Positions 43,494 through 54,975 of a DNA stretch of 64,000 nucleotides are shown here, in pieces (the first letter of the stretch is position 1; each line of letters begins with the position of its first letter). The notes below the pieces were generated by a model. The model saw only the letters and a program-made list of their open reading frames with translations, did no database searches and was not told where the DNA came from. Position numbers and translations under genes: made by a program. Source of the DNA: Pohlia nutans (Eukaryota > Streptophyta > Bryopsida > Bryales > Mniaceae). The stretch lies in assembly GCA_022496805.1 (NCBI GenBank), contig CM040087.1:33008253-33072252 (forward strand). Reading direction: 5' to 3'.

Positions 43494-45339
43494 ACAACAA
43501 TTGCAATTGTTTTGGTGGGTTTTTAAGATGGTGCCTTTATCTCCTCCTCCTTTTTGCGCGTGCAATCGGGCTTTGTAGAGGAGATTAGGGCTCTTATTAG
43601 TTTGGTTATAGTAATTATAAGTTGTTGAAGGGTGGTTTTGAGAATTATGCTCCAAATTGTTTGTAAAAATATTTATATGATGGAGTGGGATAAAGTCATA
43701 AACATTTCTATCTATTGAGTTGATGAATGCAAAATTTTGGTAAGAGTTAGAGAACTTACCTTTTATACTGAATTTGTGGTCGTGTGTCGTTGTAGCAATC
43801 TCTCCTTTGTGCAGCTTGGTTGATGCTCTTGCTTGTTGTGGTGGTGGAAAAGATGAACTTAGGCCTTCGTTACTCAAGGTGATTGAGCTAATACATACGT
43901 CCCGATTCTGATTGGTGTGAAAACCCGGTGTTCGAAGATCCGTTTGGCCTGCCAAACACTCAGGCACTAGTCCACCCAGCTCACTCAGAATCGTGGGCTA
44001 AACGAATACAAACGAATCCAAGATTATGACGCCGCTCTTAACCGGTTACGATGTACTATACTGCAATCATCGAAGTTTCGCAACCGTAATGTGTTTGAGC
44101 AGTGCTGGTGCAGACTTAGGCAGCTTTAGGAGCTGGTGGTGCAAAAAGGGGGAGTTGAAATTGTTGTTGTAAATAAGCTGTCATGTCAGTGTAGGGCCTG
44201 CCGGTGCATGGTTTGCTTGATGCAGGGCTCAATGATACTAGGCAGTCTTGATGATCTGCACAGCCTTCATTGATCGAGCACAGCCTACCCTAATGCTAGC
44301 ACAGATAAACTACTCAAACACTCAGTCTGTAGCAGACAGCCTGCTAAGTCGACGTAAACAGCCTTGAACGTTCTGCACTGCACTCAATCTGCAGCACACA
44401 GCCGCCGCGTACTGCTGCTCCGCTGCTTTTCGATTGCAACAACATGCCGATCCCGAATCTGCAAACGCCGGACGAAGATGGTTCTGCACTGCCGAACTGC
44501 AAACTGCAACTGCAACATGATACTGCACTGACTCTTTCTGTCGATCTAACAGTCCAGGTCTTGCACTGCTCACGAAGACGATCTCAAAACCTGGACACAC
44601 CGATCGAGCTCACGAAGCCGATCACAAAACTTGGATACACCGATCGAGGAAGACTCTGCACAAACCGATCTACAAGTTGCGGCCCTACACTCGGTACTAC
44701 GCTGACCTTCACTGCCGATCAGATCTATTCATGCACATCACAGCCAGACTGCAACGACAAGCCCTACAACGACGTCACACACGACGATCGGCTAACCGGT
44801 AACCTCACCGGGCAACTCCAGCAGCCATGCACCGATCCACTACACCAAACGCACAGATCAAACACCGATACAGTGAACAACTCAGGTTTACTCCAAACTA
44901 CACGGCTTCAACAGATCGATGCTGCTCGGTACAGATCACAGAAACTCTTGCCGAGACTCAACGTTCTCATAGAGACTCTCACCGATCTCCAAGATTCCCA
45001 GAGACTCACATCGATCACCGAGACTTCACAGAGACTCTCACAGATCGAGACTCTCTCAGAGATACTCCCCAATCGCAGATCGATCTGTATGAGAACCTTG
45101 CCGATCGCTCTCCCCGATTGGACTCACCAGCCCGCGACCGCCCAAACCTCTGCAATCATGCACCACATAACACAAAATAAGCTGGAACTTCAAGCTTCGA
45201 TCTAGTACTAGTTTCTTGCGGAGATGGAATCACCCACGTTCGCTGCGAAGCTAACACTCACGACCCCGCTTCAGGAATATGAACGGCCATCACTCTCCTC
45301 ACCTCCGCACTGCTCTCAGATCGCCATGGCATCCTCCAC
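43494..45339 (-). promoter_or_regulatory. 5' UTR / internal promoter region of the LINE
   Basis: Non-coding in sense. From about 44,400 to 45,300 it is much richer in GC than the rest of the element and full of GATCGA and GAGACTC motifs. It contains a 40-bp tandem duplication at 44571-44610 and 44611-44650. A 253-aa frame on the plus strand (44444-45205) seems a by-product of this composition. The internal-promoter role is inferred from position. Confidence 0.5.
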
Positions 45340-45351
45340 TTATTGTACTCA
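45340..45351. repeat. Target-site duplication, 5' side of the full-length LINE
   Basis: TTATTGTACTCA, identical to 34953-34964. It marks the 5' boundary of the insertion, after which AT-rich flanking DNA resumes. Confidence 0.85.
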
Positions 45352-45901
45352 CTAATATCATGGATCATAAATCATGGAAGAAGCTTAACCTAAAATATTC
45401 ACTCACATTACTTGAAATTATTGTAGAATCCATGCTCGTAATTTCTATTATATAATCTAATACTTGAAATATGATTAATAATTCAATACCATGGACACGG
45501 ATAATATTTACCATTGAATAGGTACATTGTCATATGTATTCTAAAGTTGAATTTATGGAGCACAAGATCGTCTGTTGGTAGAAAGATTTGTAGTCAAATA
45601 TGTTCTTGTAGCGAGGGCCTCGGGAACCCATCTTCACGTGATAGCGCTCTATAAAACAATTAATTCCAAAAAACAAAACCCAACAAATAGCTGCACCATG
45701 ATAATGAAGCGCTTCCGGCATCGTTTAGACTGGAATATTCACCTAATTCTTCGATAATGTTAAACTATCATGGTTAGCTGTGAGTGTTATGTCATAACCG
45801 GGTCGTAAATATCTCACGAGTCTATCTTTAAAAGTGTTTCGTGCTACCACGCCAAATCCACCGTAAACTTTCACAACTATAGTATCTGGTACGACGTGCA
45901 A
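45352..45901. other. Intergenic stretch right of the LINE
   Basis: No gene was recognised. A GC-richer patch at 45560-45720 may be a degenerate coding scrap of unknown origin. Confidence 0.35.
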
Positions 45902-46393
45902 CTAGTCGTCAAAGACTTTGTGATCTCTAATGCGCACTTTTCTATTCACCGGTCTAGCAATAACGGCAAACAAATGTGGCAGATATAACGTTAACATCAT
46001 AAAACAAGTTGCATCTAAGTTGAGTATTTGCAGATTATTGATGTCCGGATACTGTTCTACGTTAATATGCGGCCCACTATACGTTGGAAACGTGGATAAC
46101 TCAATCTCTTCATGCATCTCAAACGGTTCAATATCTGAAAACAAACGGCATAGAATGACAGTTGACCTTCCTTGAACCGGAAGAAATTTTTCAAGACGTT
46201 GCTGGAGTGGTGGATCTGCTGTAATCTCCACATTTAAGCGATCATCTTTGAACATCTCATAAAACATCTCATCGAATATCTCATCGAACATCTGAACATG
46301 TGTGACGACTGTCGAAACATCTTTGTCACTCTCATCGAACATCTGAATATGTGCGATGATTGTCGAAACATCTTTGTCACTTTTATCGAACAT
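45902..46393 (-). CDS. Unidentified ORF with a 17-aa repeat N-terminus, 163 aa
   Basis: Starts at an ATG inside a 51-bp tandem repeat, giving the 17-aa unit MFDKSDKDVSTIIAHIQ repeated with changes. The remainder (PVQGRSTVILCRLFSDIEPF onward) looks protein-like and GC-balanced, but I recognise no family. It may be a fragment of a larger lost gene or a chance frame. Confidence 0.25.
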   Translation of the reverse strand: MFDKSDKDVSTIIAHIQMFDESDKDVSTVVTHVQMFDEIFDEMFYEMFKDDRLNVEITADPPLQQRLEKFLPVQGRSTVILCRLFSDIEPFEMHEEIELSTFPTYSGPHINVEQYPDINNLQILNLDATCFMMLTLYLPHLFAVIARPVNRKVRIRDHKVFDD

Positions 46394-46441
46394 TTGAACA
46401 TCTTCAACGACTGTCTGAACATCTTTGTGATACTCCTTAAT
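46289..46441. repeat. 51-bp tandem repeat, three copies
   Basis: Units at 46289-46339, 46340-46390 and 46391-46441 share GTCGAAACATCTTTGTCAC-type cores. The 51-bp period is a multiple of three, so both strands keep open frames across it. Confidence 0.85.
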
Positions 46442-46573
46442 TGCTTGAACATCTTCAGAAAAAACTCTACATATGTTTGATTATTGAAAATAAGAGAATA
46501 TTGAAAATAGGTGAATATTGAAAAACCTTTTGAATATAATTGAATTTTAAGATAATTTTTGTAAATGTCCTTT

Positions 46574-47519
46574 TTAACCCCTAAATTTCCTTGTGTTTTT
46601 GGGAGCTTGAAACCTCCAAACTGCGATTTTCTACCTCTATGTACTCCCGGGGATGTGAACCAAGTTTTTTTACTTCTTTTAGAATCCCAACCGTAAGATC
46701 TTGTACCTAAGCCTATTCATAGCTACTGTTTAAAAAATTGACCGTTGGATGTTTATCATTTGCAAGATCATACCATCCAAAGTTTGTGCAAAAGTTTTTC
46801 GGGGCATTGCTTGGGAGGCATTGTCTCCATAGTGCAAAGGGGGACTTGAAGATTGTTACTCCAAACATTTTGCTCATATTTTTTTCCATGTAGATAACTA
46901 AGTTGGGTACGCTCATGCAAAATTTTAGAGACTCATTACGCGTTTCAAACCTTCATCATAATTAATTTCCGGAAGTAGGTATAAAAATGGCATTTGGTGA
47001 AACATGCATCACACTAATTGTATTTGATTTTTGGAAAAAATGAACGGTGATTAGGTACCTCTATGATTTTATAAATTTTAGGCGAAATTATTTTTAAAAA
47101 ATTTCAAAATCTCAAATTTTGACAAATTTCGAAAGAAATGGATGTGAAATTACAAAAAACCTTGGAGGTTGCTGTTCTTTATTTTGGAGGCTGCCCTTGT
47201 CAAGCCAAGAATATAATCAACATGGGTCACTTCAAATTCTGAGCCTAAATGTGGTGAAGAGCATGTCTCCAAAAAAAAAATTGAAAAAATGATTATAATA
47301 AAAAGTTTTTTTTCTGCCCCAGTTGGGCTTGAAACCAAAAATTTCAACAAAAAAATTATAAAATTCGAATTTGACTTTGAAATTTTTACCCCACACACCT
47401 TGTATGTATGACCACGCCCACGCCAAATTATAGTCTAAAATTCTTAATTTAGACCTTCCATCTAAGCTGCCCGAAACAACAAAAAGCCATTTTGGCTTTT
47501 AAGGGCCTTTAGGGGTTAA
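46574..47519. mobile_element. Non-autonomous TTAA element, 946 bp
   Basis: Left tip TTAACCCCTAAATTTCC, right tip GCCTTTAGGGGTTAA ending 47519. The interior is AT-rich without recognisable transposase. Confidence 0.75.
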
Positions 47520-48763
47520 CCATAAATTCTTCCTTAATTTCAACAATCATGGTTTCTCCCTTTTTTTCATAGGTTATTAATTCAGAATCTGAAGAATGTA
47601 TCAATTGTTTAAGTTGCCTATATAAAGAACATTTCTGAGAAAAACAAGAGCAATGAGATTTCTTTTGTACAAAAAACAAATACTGTTGATTCTTTCATCC
47701 CTGTTACTAGATTTACGAAACAACAATTAAAAAAAAAACCAATAATAAAAGAAATTTAACAATAATAACAAAAAGATAAAAGCATTATTAGTTATATAAA
47801 AGTAAATATCTAAAAACAAGAAGACATTATAAATTTATCTAATAACAGAACATTATTTTTTTTGAGCCAATTAATAAATCCATAATTGTAATCGTCATGG
47901 TCATAATGTGGCCGACAATTGTAATCTTTTATGATATGAAAGCATATAAATGAATCACTTCAAATAGTCGCCTCCTTAGTTTGAAATTCCTACAAAATAA
48001 GAATGGTGTCAAAATACTCAAATAAACTTGCGTAAGATTATTTCAAAATACTATATGTGTACATTGCAAAATCCTTATAAAGTTTATAACAATTATGGTT
48101 GTTATGGACATACTTATAATTAAAATTCACACATCATTAATGATAAATCGATATGAAAATTGCCAATAAATTCAAAAATTATTTTAAAAATTAATATTAG
48201 AAGACTTAACTTACCACCTTGTGTCTCTATGTGCAAAATGTAAATTGTAAACGCAACTTTGACTGCTTTATTTTGCTTCTGATCTTTATAATTTTTTCAA
48301 ATTTTTTCTTAATACAAAGCTATCATTGTTATTACTTATAATTTTTTAAAGGTAAAAACATCATTTTTAAAATTAAAATTTTGATTTAGAGAAGGATTAT
48401 TTTTAACCAAAGTATTTGGAGACTCTATTTTTGTGTACTTTAATAATTCTACGTTTAAAACATCATTAATGCTTTCAAAAAGCATTAATCGAATACTTCT
48501 TTTTACAAACTCTTTTTGATATGTTGTAGAAAAAATTACTATTTTGATGTTTTTTTAATAAGTATATTTCTTTACATACTTTTCAAGATGATATTGTATA
48601 ATGTCAACATCATTAGGAAGTTGTATATTACATAATTGACAAAACTAAGTTTTAACACTCGGGAAATAATCTACTTCTTGCTTTACGAAAAAAAATGCAT
48701 TAAGTAAAAAAGTTCTTTTATTTTACGCTTTAATCTTGGGTGTAATTTATTGCTAGAGTGTTT
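47520..48763. other. Very AT-rich intergenic stretch
   Basis: No coding, RNA or clear repeat features were seen. Confidence 0.45.
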
Positions 48764-49313
48764 TTAATCCCTAAGCTCCCGAGTGACCATTTTCTGGTCG
48801 CTGCCCGGAAAAAACGGGTTGCCCGGAACAAAAAAATAATTTTTTGAAAAAATAAAAACTATTTTAAAATACTACATCAAGTCTACTTTCCAACCCAATT
48901 TGAATTATGGCAATCCGAGTTAAACTCCACCCGGGAGAATTTTTCAAAGTAGATCACCTCAACATTGTCTTAGTGTTACAAAATTTGCTATTTGGGGAAA
49001 GTAATGATGATTCCTCCATCATTTCTCTTGCTTTTTCGAAGTTTACGATAGATAGCCCAACTTTAACCAATCGTACTAAATTTTGAACTCTAAAATTGAA
49101 AATTATAATTTATACAAATTTTCGAAGGTTAATGCTTTTAAATTCATTAAAAAATGATCTAAAGATTATTTTGGAAGTTTGACCATATGGATAATTTGTA
49201 AAGATGATACTCTACATTTTGTATATTGAACCAACCTTCATCAAACATATGGAAGGCACATATTATAACACATCTATGTTTTGTCCAATATCCCTTGGGC
49301 TTTTAGGGGTTAA
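48764..49313. mobile_element. Non-autonomous TTAA element, 550 bp
   Basis: Left tip TTAATCCCTAAGCTCCC, right tip GGGCTTTTAGGGGTTAA. The interior from CTACTTTCCAACCCAATTTG onward is closely paralleled at 62,270-62,700, showing a repeated family. Confidence 0.8.
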
Positions 49314-49324
49314 GCAAGGGGGTG

Positions 49325-49490
49325 GTTGCTTGTTACAAATTTCCTGTCTGCCGAAGCTCACTTAGCAGCACCAAGTCATGTATATCTCATATCCGCTTAA
49401 ATGAATTCAACGGGAATAGAATCCGGACCACGTATATGAGATAAACATCCATTCACAACCAACCATTGAGCTCATCACTTGATGTCCACG
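49325..49490 (-). mobile_element. Diverged copy of the tRNA-derived SINE
   Basis: In reverse complement it reads AATGGTTGGTTGTGAATGG, then ACGTGGTCCGGATT, then CATGACTTGGTGCTGCTAAG, matching the SINE at 35201-35368 in order. Its box B is degenerate. Confidence 0.6.
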
Positions 49491-51357
49491 AGATGAGCAT
49501 GTTTGTAATCTCACCTCTTACTACTTTCATCAATGCCTCCAACTTGGCTCTCTTTTCTACTCTTTTTCGAAATGAGAACATTGAATATTTGAAGAACAAC
49601 GTAAGATCATTTTCTAATTAATTTAGTTTTCTAAAAACTAACTATATCACACTCTTTTGTATTTCTTGCCATTTATAAGTACATAATTGTCAGAAAAAAT
49701 AGATGTACGGAATAGTAGTTACGGATGAACGAAGTTATGCTACGTTTTTTTCATCCATTTTAGTTCTTAAACATCAGTGTGCGATAATTTCTTAATGAAA
49801 TTGGCGATATGATGAAATGTATATTATTGACGATATGGACGGATGAGGTTTTGTTTAAAATAGTTTATTTGTTCTAATGAAGGTGTTTGAAAATGATGAG
49901 TATACATACCATCTTTGCATTAGTTTGATACTTCAATTAAAATAATTTGGCACTCCTTCACGTCACTTTCACACCCATATGCTCAATTTGAAAATCTCAC
50001 ACTGTATACTACCTTTATACTAATTATAATGTCTTTTTTTTCCTTCCAAATATGCACATACGCTTAAAAACACATACAACACACAAACTCTCACAAACAC
50101 ATACACACGTAAACTACTCATTTCATATTATTTATAATCTCTCAAATTAGTACAAGTAGATGGAAAGAAGGATTAATTGACAACAAAAAACACAAAACAC
50201 ATCAACAATGATTATAGTGACACCATATGCAAGGGAAATGAAATATGAATTGAAAAATTTCTATTCATTAGAGTGTTACAAAATAACTCGCGTATGATGA
50301 AATTTTCACTATCAAATATTTTTTTCAAGTAATTGAAGAAATAAAAACTCAATTAACCCTTAAATTTAATTTATTGCTAAACATAAAATGTAACATTCTA
50401 AATATAACTTGAATTAATAAATAGATTTCACTGTTAGATTTAAAATACCAAAATTAGACTATGGAGACTATTTGCAAGCTAAAATAGACATTTTAACCAA
50501 TTTTATCCCCTTTTAATTTTTTACCACCCGCAGGATTTACCACCAGTTGAAAACTATAATTTTTGCTCCAATTGATTTCACCATTGACCTTCAAAAGCTT
50601 CTTCTAGTGGAAAATGCTTTTCGTGAAACTCCAATCGGATTCTCGGTTGGCCTTGTACGATTTCGGCTGTCTTTTTAACCTTTCCGGGAAATTTACGGTC
50701 AACTCTTAGCCTTTTAAAAAAACATAGGTCTCTAACTCCTAACTGCTCAACTATGCAGAATCGGCCTAATGATCAAAATGACGGTAGCGTAACTTTTTTA
50801 TCAGATGCTTTGTATTGTGTAGGATTTTTTACAAGAAACTTGGAGTAGATACGGTTGTGGAATTGAAACCGTATGTGTGAAATTCAATGCTTTGATTTTT
50901 TGGGAGACATGCATGTCTCAAGTGTTTCCATTTCCATTAAAAAACTTGTGGATTTGTGAAATAAAATTTGGTGTGGGGCAATCATTTGTCTTGATGATAG
51001 TGTGATGAACTGAAGATTTTGAAGGTAGTTAGTATGAAGTTCATGCAAAATAGTTTCTGCCCAGGGTAGATAGGCGTGCTTTTGGCGGTTCCACTGACAC
51101 AAAATTCATTTGAAATCAATTGTTGCAACTAATGCGCATAACCTCGATTCGAACAAAATGTACACTTGTCAAGCATCCAAACAATGACATGGAGACTGGT
51201 AGAGACTGGCGCACGAAGATTGAATACACAGTAAACGCAAATTACATGCGTTCGCATACAAATGTGACCAAACTCCAACTGTATTACGTACTGGATTTGC
51301 TTGCACAGGAGATTACAAAGAATATGATTAGTAGTTTTAGGTTGATTTCAAATTGCA
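49491..51357. other. AT-rich intergenic stretch
   Basis: Nothing coding was recognised. It gives way abruptly to a GC-richer block at about 51,350. Confidence 0.45.
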
Positions 51358-51951
51358 ATGTCGAGCTCCGCGAGTAGGGATTGGGGACAACTGATTCAAA
51401 TGGCAGAAAGTATTCTAAGTTTTTGGATCCGAGAAGAAGGATATAATGAAGCAAAATATCACCGTCTCTTGAACTTGCTTGACGAAGAGTTGCTACTGAA
51501 CTTGCTAGTGAAGAAGGGGTGGAACAAAAAACGCTCGCCTACAGGGTTACGATTTCTTTGGCATATCCATGTAGCCAATGCACTTGAGTGGAAGTCTCGC
51601 AGGTCGAAGGAAAGCCTCAAGGGATTCCCTGCAGCGATCAATACCTTCTTGCGCCAAGAGTGGTGGCCAGATGTTCTTGCACGAACAACAATCAGCACTT
51701 GGTCACAAAGCGCTACAAGAGAGCGAATTCAATCAGGGACTGGTGAGCGAAGCAAGATCGAAGATGCCGGCAGTAATAGAATTGCAGGGCGAAGAGCCAG
51801 CAGTGCTGAAAGTGCAAGGCGGAGAGCCTACAGCGCTGGAAGTGCACGGCAAAGAGCCAGCGGCGATGCGACCAGCGCAGATGAAGCAAGCACAAGTGCG
51901 GGAAGCGATGGAGACAGTGAGGTCCTTGCAAAACGAAGTCGCCTATATTGA
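51358..51951 (+). CDS. Unidentified ORF, 197 aa
   Basis: ATG-initiated frame inside a GC-richer block (about 51,350-52,620). The N-terminal half looks folded (ILSFWIREEGYNEAKYH, then KKGWNKKRSPTG); the C-terminal half is low-complexity Ser/Ala/Arg from a ~30-bp DNA repeat at 51784-51875. No family was recognised. It overlaps a second open frame starting at 51578. It might be an upstream exon of the piggyBac relic at 55,929 or an unrelated gene scrap. Confidence 0.35.
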   Translation: MSSSASRDWGQLIQMAESILSFWIREEGYNEAKYHRLLNLLDEELLLNLLVKKGWNKKRSPTGLRFLWHIHVANALEWKSRRSKESLKGFPAAINTFLRQEWWPDVLARTTISTWSQSATRERIQSGTGERSKIEDAGSNRIAGRRASSAESARRRAYSAGSARQRASGDATSADEASTSAGSDGDSEVLAKRSRLY

Positions 51952-52240
51952 CAGCGGCTTGGGATCATCACATGAGCCAGAAGACGGGACAGAGGCGGCG
52001 GACGGCTCGCTAGAGGGCCAAAGCGATTCCTTTGGTAGTAGTAGCGACTCAGATACAGAACTGGAGAGATTAATGGCAATGGAGGGAGAAGAGTCAACAT
52101 TCGACATACACGGAGGAAGGGAAAGGAGTTGTTGGCCAGTAGAGAAATTCACGGAGAAGGAAGTTGAAGTGACTGACGGAGGAATGGAAAGCAATGATGG
52201 AGCTAGTCGTGAAATGGAAGCTGTGGTAGGGCGGAAGTGA
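51578..52240 (+). CDS. Unidentified acidic ORF, 220 aa, overlapping the previous one
   Basis: ATG-initiated. It becomes strongly acidic and Ser-rich around GSSSDSDTELERLMAMEGEE, like the acidic N-terminal regions of many piggyBac transposases, but that resemblance is compositional only. It shares the 30-bp repeat with the overlapping frame. One of the two frames is probably a shadow, or a frameshift at about 51.6-51.9 kb joins them. Confidence 0.35.
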   Translation: MHLSGSLAGRRKASRDSLQRSIPSCAKSGGQMFLHEQQSALGHKALQESEFNQGLVSEARSKMPAVIELQGEEPAVLKVQGGEPTALEVHGKEPAAMRPAQMKQAQVREAMETVRSLQNEVAYIDSGLGSSHEPEDGTEAADGSLEGQSDSFGSSSDSDTELERLMAMEGEESTFDIHGGRERSCWPVEKFTEKEVEVTDGGMESNDGASREMEAVVGRK

Positions 52241-53341
52241 ATGAGGTAGCTGGCGCGAGAAATCGAGAGGGCGCGGTGTGCCATCGCTTCAGAATTCATT
52301 TTAGATTTCTATGCGCGCCGCGAGAGGTCCGGCATGCAAAGTTTCGCAGATGGTGCCGGGATAAAATTAGATGGACGAGCTGCCAGGCCGGAGCAAGAAG
52401 GGAAGCCAGAAGGGGACGTGCAGGAGCTGGCAGCACAACGCGCCGCACATGAAGGGGAGGTGCAACGCGTTTTGAATCCTGCGTTTTTCGGGAGGAAGGG
52501 AAAAGGCCGTCCGGAGCTGCGCCGAGTTTGCCGCTGCCAATTCAGGGGCTGCGCCAGGGAGTTGAATCAGCGCGCCGCGGGGGTCAAGCGGACTTGACTT
52601 CAAGTAAGGCAAGTGATGGCATTTGAACAGTTTCAGTCTGCGAATGCCTCGTCTGCTTGGGTTCCCCACCACATTGCCACCATAATCTCTCCTGAAATCA
52701 CCACAACCACAAATTAGTCACTAACCAACAAAGTACGTGTCCTCGCCATGTAAATCTTCGATTACATCACCGGCAGTCAAATTAAAGACTCCTCAAGGAA
52801 TCAGAATTAGGCCTAATTACATCTTAGTACCATTTAGTAGGCCATCTCGGGACTTTATTCACTTCGATTTTTCACAAATACGTGCATGCTTTATCACATA
52901 TCATGGCGATATAAAATTTTGGCCGTGTTGGAATTATATTTCTCATGGTCTGACCAATTTAATCGGTTGTTTTGAACTATACAAACATTTTCAAGACTTC
53001 AAGAACAAGTTTCATAATACAAATTCACCGAAGTCAAATCAATCCTCTTGCGTTGTTCCAGGTCCCTCGAACTCTTGCTGGTCTAGTCTTAGCCTCCAGC
53101 CTGTACCACTGCAGCGCTAGAGGACTTTCGGCTCAGATCTTTACCACCTCTGGTAATTTACATAGCTCTGAACACCTGAACGTGAAATTGCTCTACACAT
53201 TCTAACGAAACATGCAATTTACTGGAAGCTAGATGAGACACTGAAAACACATTCACTGAAGGACTCACAACCTCGTTAAAACCGCCGATTAACTGTAGCC
53301 AAACTAAAACCTCAGATCTAGTATAAATACCAATCCTAGTA
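52241..53341. other. Stretch without a supported gene
   Basis: To about 52,620 it stays GC-rich with several short overlapping frames, probably decayed coding DNA. After that it is AT-rich with nothing recognised. Confidence 0.35.
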
Positions 53342-53574
53342 CACTAAATAGGTAGATTAGTGTTAGATAATTATAAGATTTGAAAATATTATAGATTTTT
53401 ACTCTCGACAAAAAAATTTACCAAAGACATTGATTTGACCAATATAGAGATCCTCATTTTGGTCAAAAGATCCTCATTTTGACCAATGTAGAGGGTAAAA
53501 AATTGGTCAACAATAAAAACTTACAACATGTTTATGTAAATTAGTGTATCTAACACTAATCTACCTATTTAGTG
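53342..53574 (+). mobile_element. TA-flanked MITE, copy A (233 bp)
   Basis: Inverted tips CACTAAATAGGTAGATTAG and its complement, flanked by TA at 53340-53341 and 53575-53576, as for Tc1/mariner-type MITEs. The interior has a short duplicated GATCCTCATTTTG. Confidence 0.85.
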
Positions 53575-53576
53575 TA

Positions 53577-54261
53577 GTTAACATGTGTGTAGAGCTATGT
53601 TCTTAGAAAAACCAAAAACAGTGAAAATACAGTGATTTGTCCAGAAGGAATGGAGTTAGAAAAAATAAAATGATGTGCTAATTATTTTGATGAACTAACA
53701 AAGGAAAAATGCTATGGAGTTGATTTGATAAGTATATATAAATGTTATTGTAGGTTAGCCCACGTAGAAGAATTATTGTCGTGATTTGCAACCAATGATC
53801 TATTTTGATGAGAATTCCAAAAAAATCATGTAGCACATAAGGTCGAGACACTTATAACCGATCAAATAAGACGTGTACTATATTTGGGATAGATGAATCG
53901 ATATTTTGAATATTTTTCTCTTTTAGCACTACAAAAATTAGGATGTTTTCATATTTAATTAATAATTATTTGAATAAGTACAAATTTTTAAAGTACAAAG
54001 TTGTAGGTGTACCTAAAATCGATCATATGCTCTAATGTACAAATGAGGTGCATCTTCCCTTTCAAAATCTAGAAATTAGGCCTAATTGGTTTTGGATACC
54101 TGGTCAGGAATGGGTGTCTCAACTTTACTTCGTAACGTATTGAATTTTTATCACACAAAGATTAGTTAAATATTATCTGGGAATCATGTGCTAGAATATT
54201 TAGTCACATATTAGGTGAAATTTTATTGAGATGAAGAAGAAGAAATGATGAAGAATGAAAG
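53577..54261. other. AT-rich spacer
   Basis: No coding or repeat feature was recognised. Confidence 0.4.
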
Positions 54262-54356
54262 TTGTGGAAGATTTAGTCTAGTGTGACTAATGTGACTACC
54301 GTAATGCCAACTAGGGCATTAGTCACATTAGTGACACTAGACTAAATCTTCCACAA
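54262..54356. mobile_element. 95-bp palindromic mini-element
   Basis: The left arm TTGTGGAAGATTTAGTCTAG and its complement at the right end, with GTGACTAATGTGACTA inside, form a near-complete hairpin. A second, partly decayed copy is at 54608-54687. Confidence 0.75.
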
Positions 54357-54607
54357 AACTCACAAATGGATTCCAAAATGCATGCAAAAATTCCTAGAAC
54401 TATAATACTACCAAATAAACACACTGTTATTGATAATTGGACCCCACTCAACCAATTTCATTTTTCTAGGAGGTTTAATGTGAAAACAATCCAGAAATTG
54501 TCAAAATCTACCAAAGAATCCGATGTTTGCAGAAATTGACAGGATTGTGTATTATATAATATAGAAGCTCTGTAGAAATTTTAGAAGATTAGGCCTCTAT
54601 GTGAAAG

Positions 54608-54687
54608 TTGTGGAAGATTTAGTCTACTGTGACCTCGAGTGTGACTAATGTGACTAATGCCAACTAGGGCATTAGTCACATTAGTTG
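54608..54687. mobile_element. Second copy of the palindromic mini-element, right arm truncated
   Basis: Shares TTGTGGAAGATTTAGTCTA, GTGACTAATGTGACTAATG and CCAACTAGGGCATTAGTCAC with the 54262 copy. The outer right arm is missing. Confidence 0.7.
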
Positions 54688-54956
54688 TTTCGTATTTTTA
54701 TTCCCCGTAAATAATTATCTACAATTTCTCAAAGCGGGAAGTTTGTCAAACCCCCTTCTTGTATACTAGACTCTTCCTGAATTGAACGTGGTGGTATCCT
54801 TTTCTACACATTAAAACACCTAAAATGGTTAACTGAATTTTTAAAAAATTAGTAATTTTAAGTAAATTTTTAGTAATCGTGGTCATGCATAAATTCTCCA
54901 TTTTTTGTCTATCACCTCCCTACTTTACTGCAACTCTACTGCACACCTTGAGGGCA

Positions 54957-54975
54957 TTAACCCCTCACCGCTTGA
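54957..54975 (+). repeat. TTAA-CCCC tip upstream of the piggyBac relic
   Basis: TTAACCCCTCACCGC resembles the left tips of the other TTAA elements, especially 14,034. It could be the left end of the autonomous piggyBac copy or of a separate element. No matching right tip was found. Confidence 0.45.

Larger units (their letters stand above)
34965..45339 (-). mobile_element. Full-length 10.4-kb non-LTR retrotransposon (APE + RLE, Dualen/RandI-like)
   Basis: Minus-strand element bounded by perfect 12-bp duplications (34953-34964 and 45340-45351). Order on its own strand: a ~1.85-kb GC-richer 5' region (45339-43494), a small ORF1 (43493-43137), a giant ORF2 (43267-35450), a ~480-bp 3' UTR and a short TATC/GATA repeat tail at 34965-34977. 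The 3' end is shared with truncated copies at 21,053 and 32,293, which proves family mobility. An intact 7.8-kb ORF plus perfect duplications imply a young, possibly active copy. Confidence 0.9.

Noticed and set aside
43494..43967. Upstream extension of LINE ORF1 to 276 aa
   Set aside because: The frame is open but its first codon is GTG, not ATG, and a GTAAGT splice-donor-like site lies inside; the ATG at 43493 is the first usable start.
44444..45205. 253-aa open frame on the plus strand
   Set aside because: It is antisense within the LINE 5' region and fits a composition effect (few stops in GATCGA/CTC-rich DNA). No family recognised, so it is kept as a finding only.
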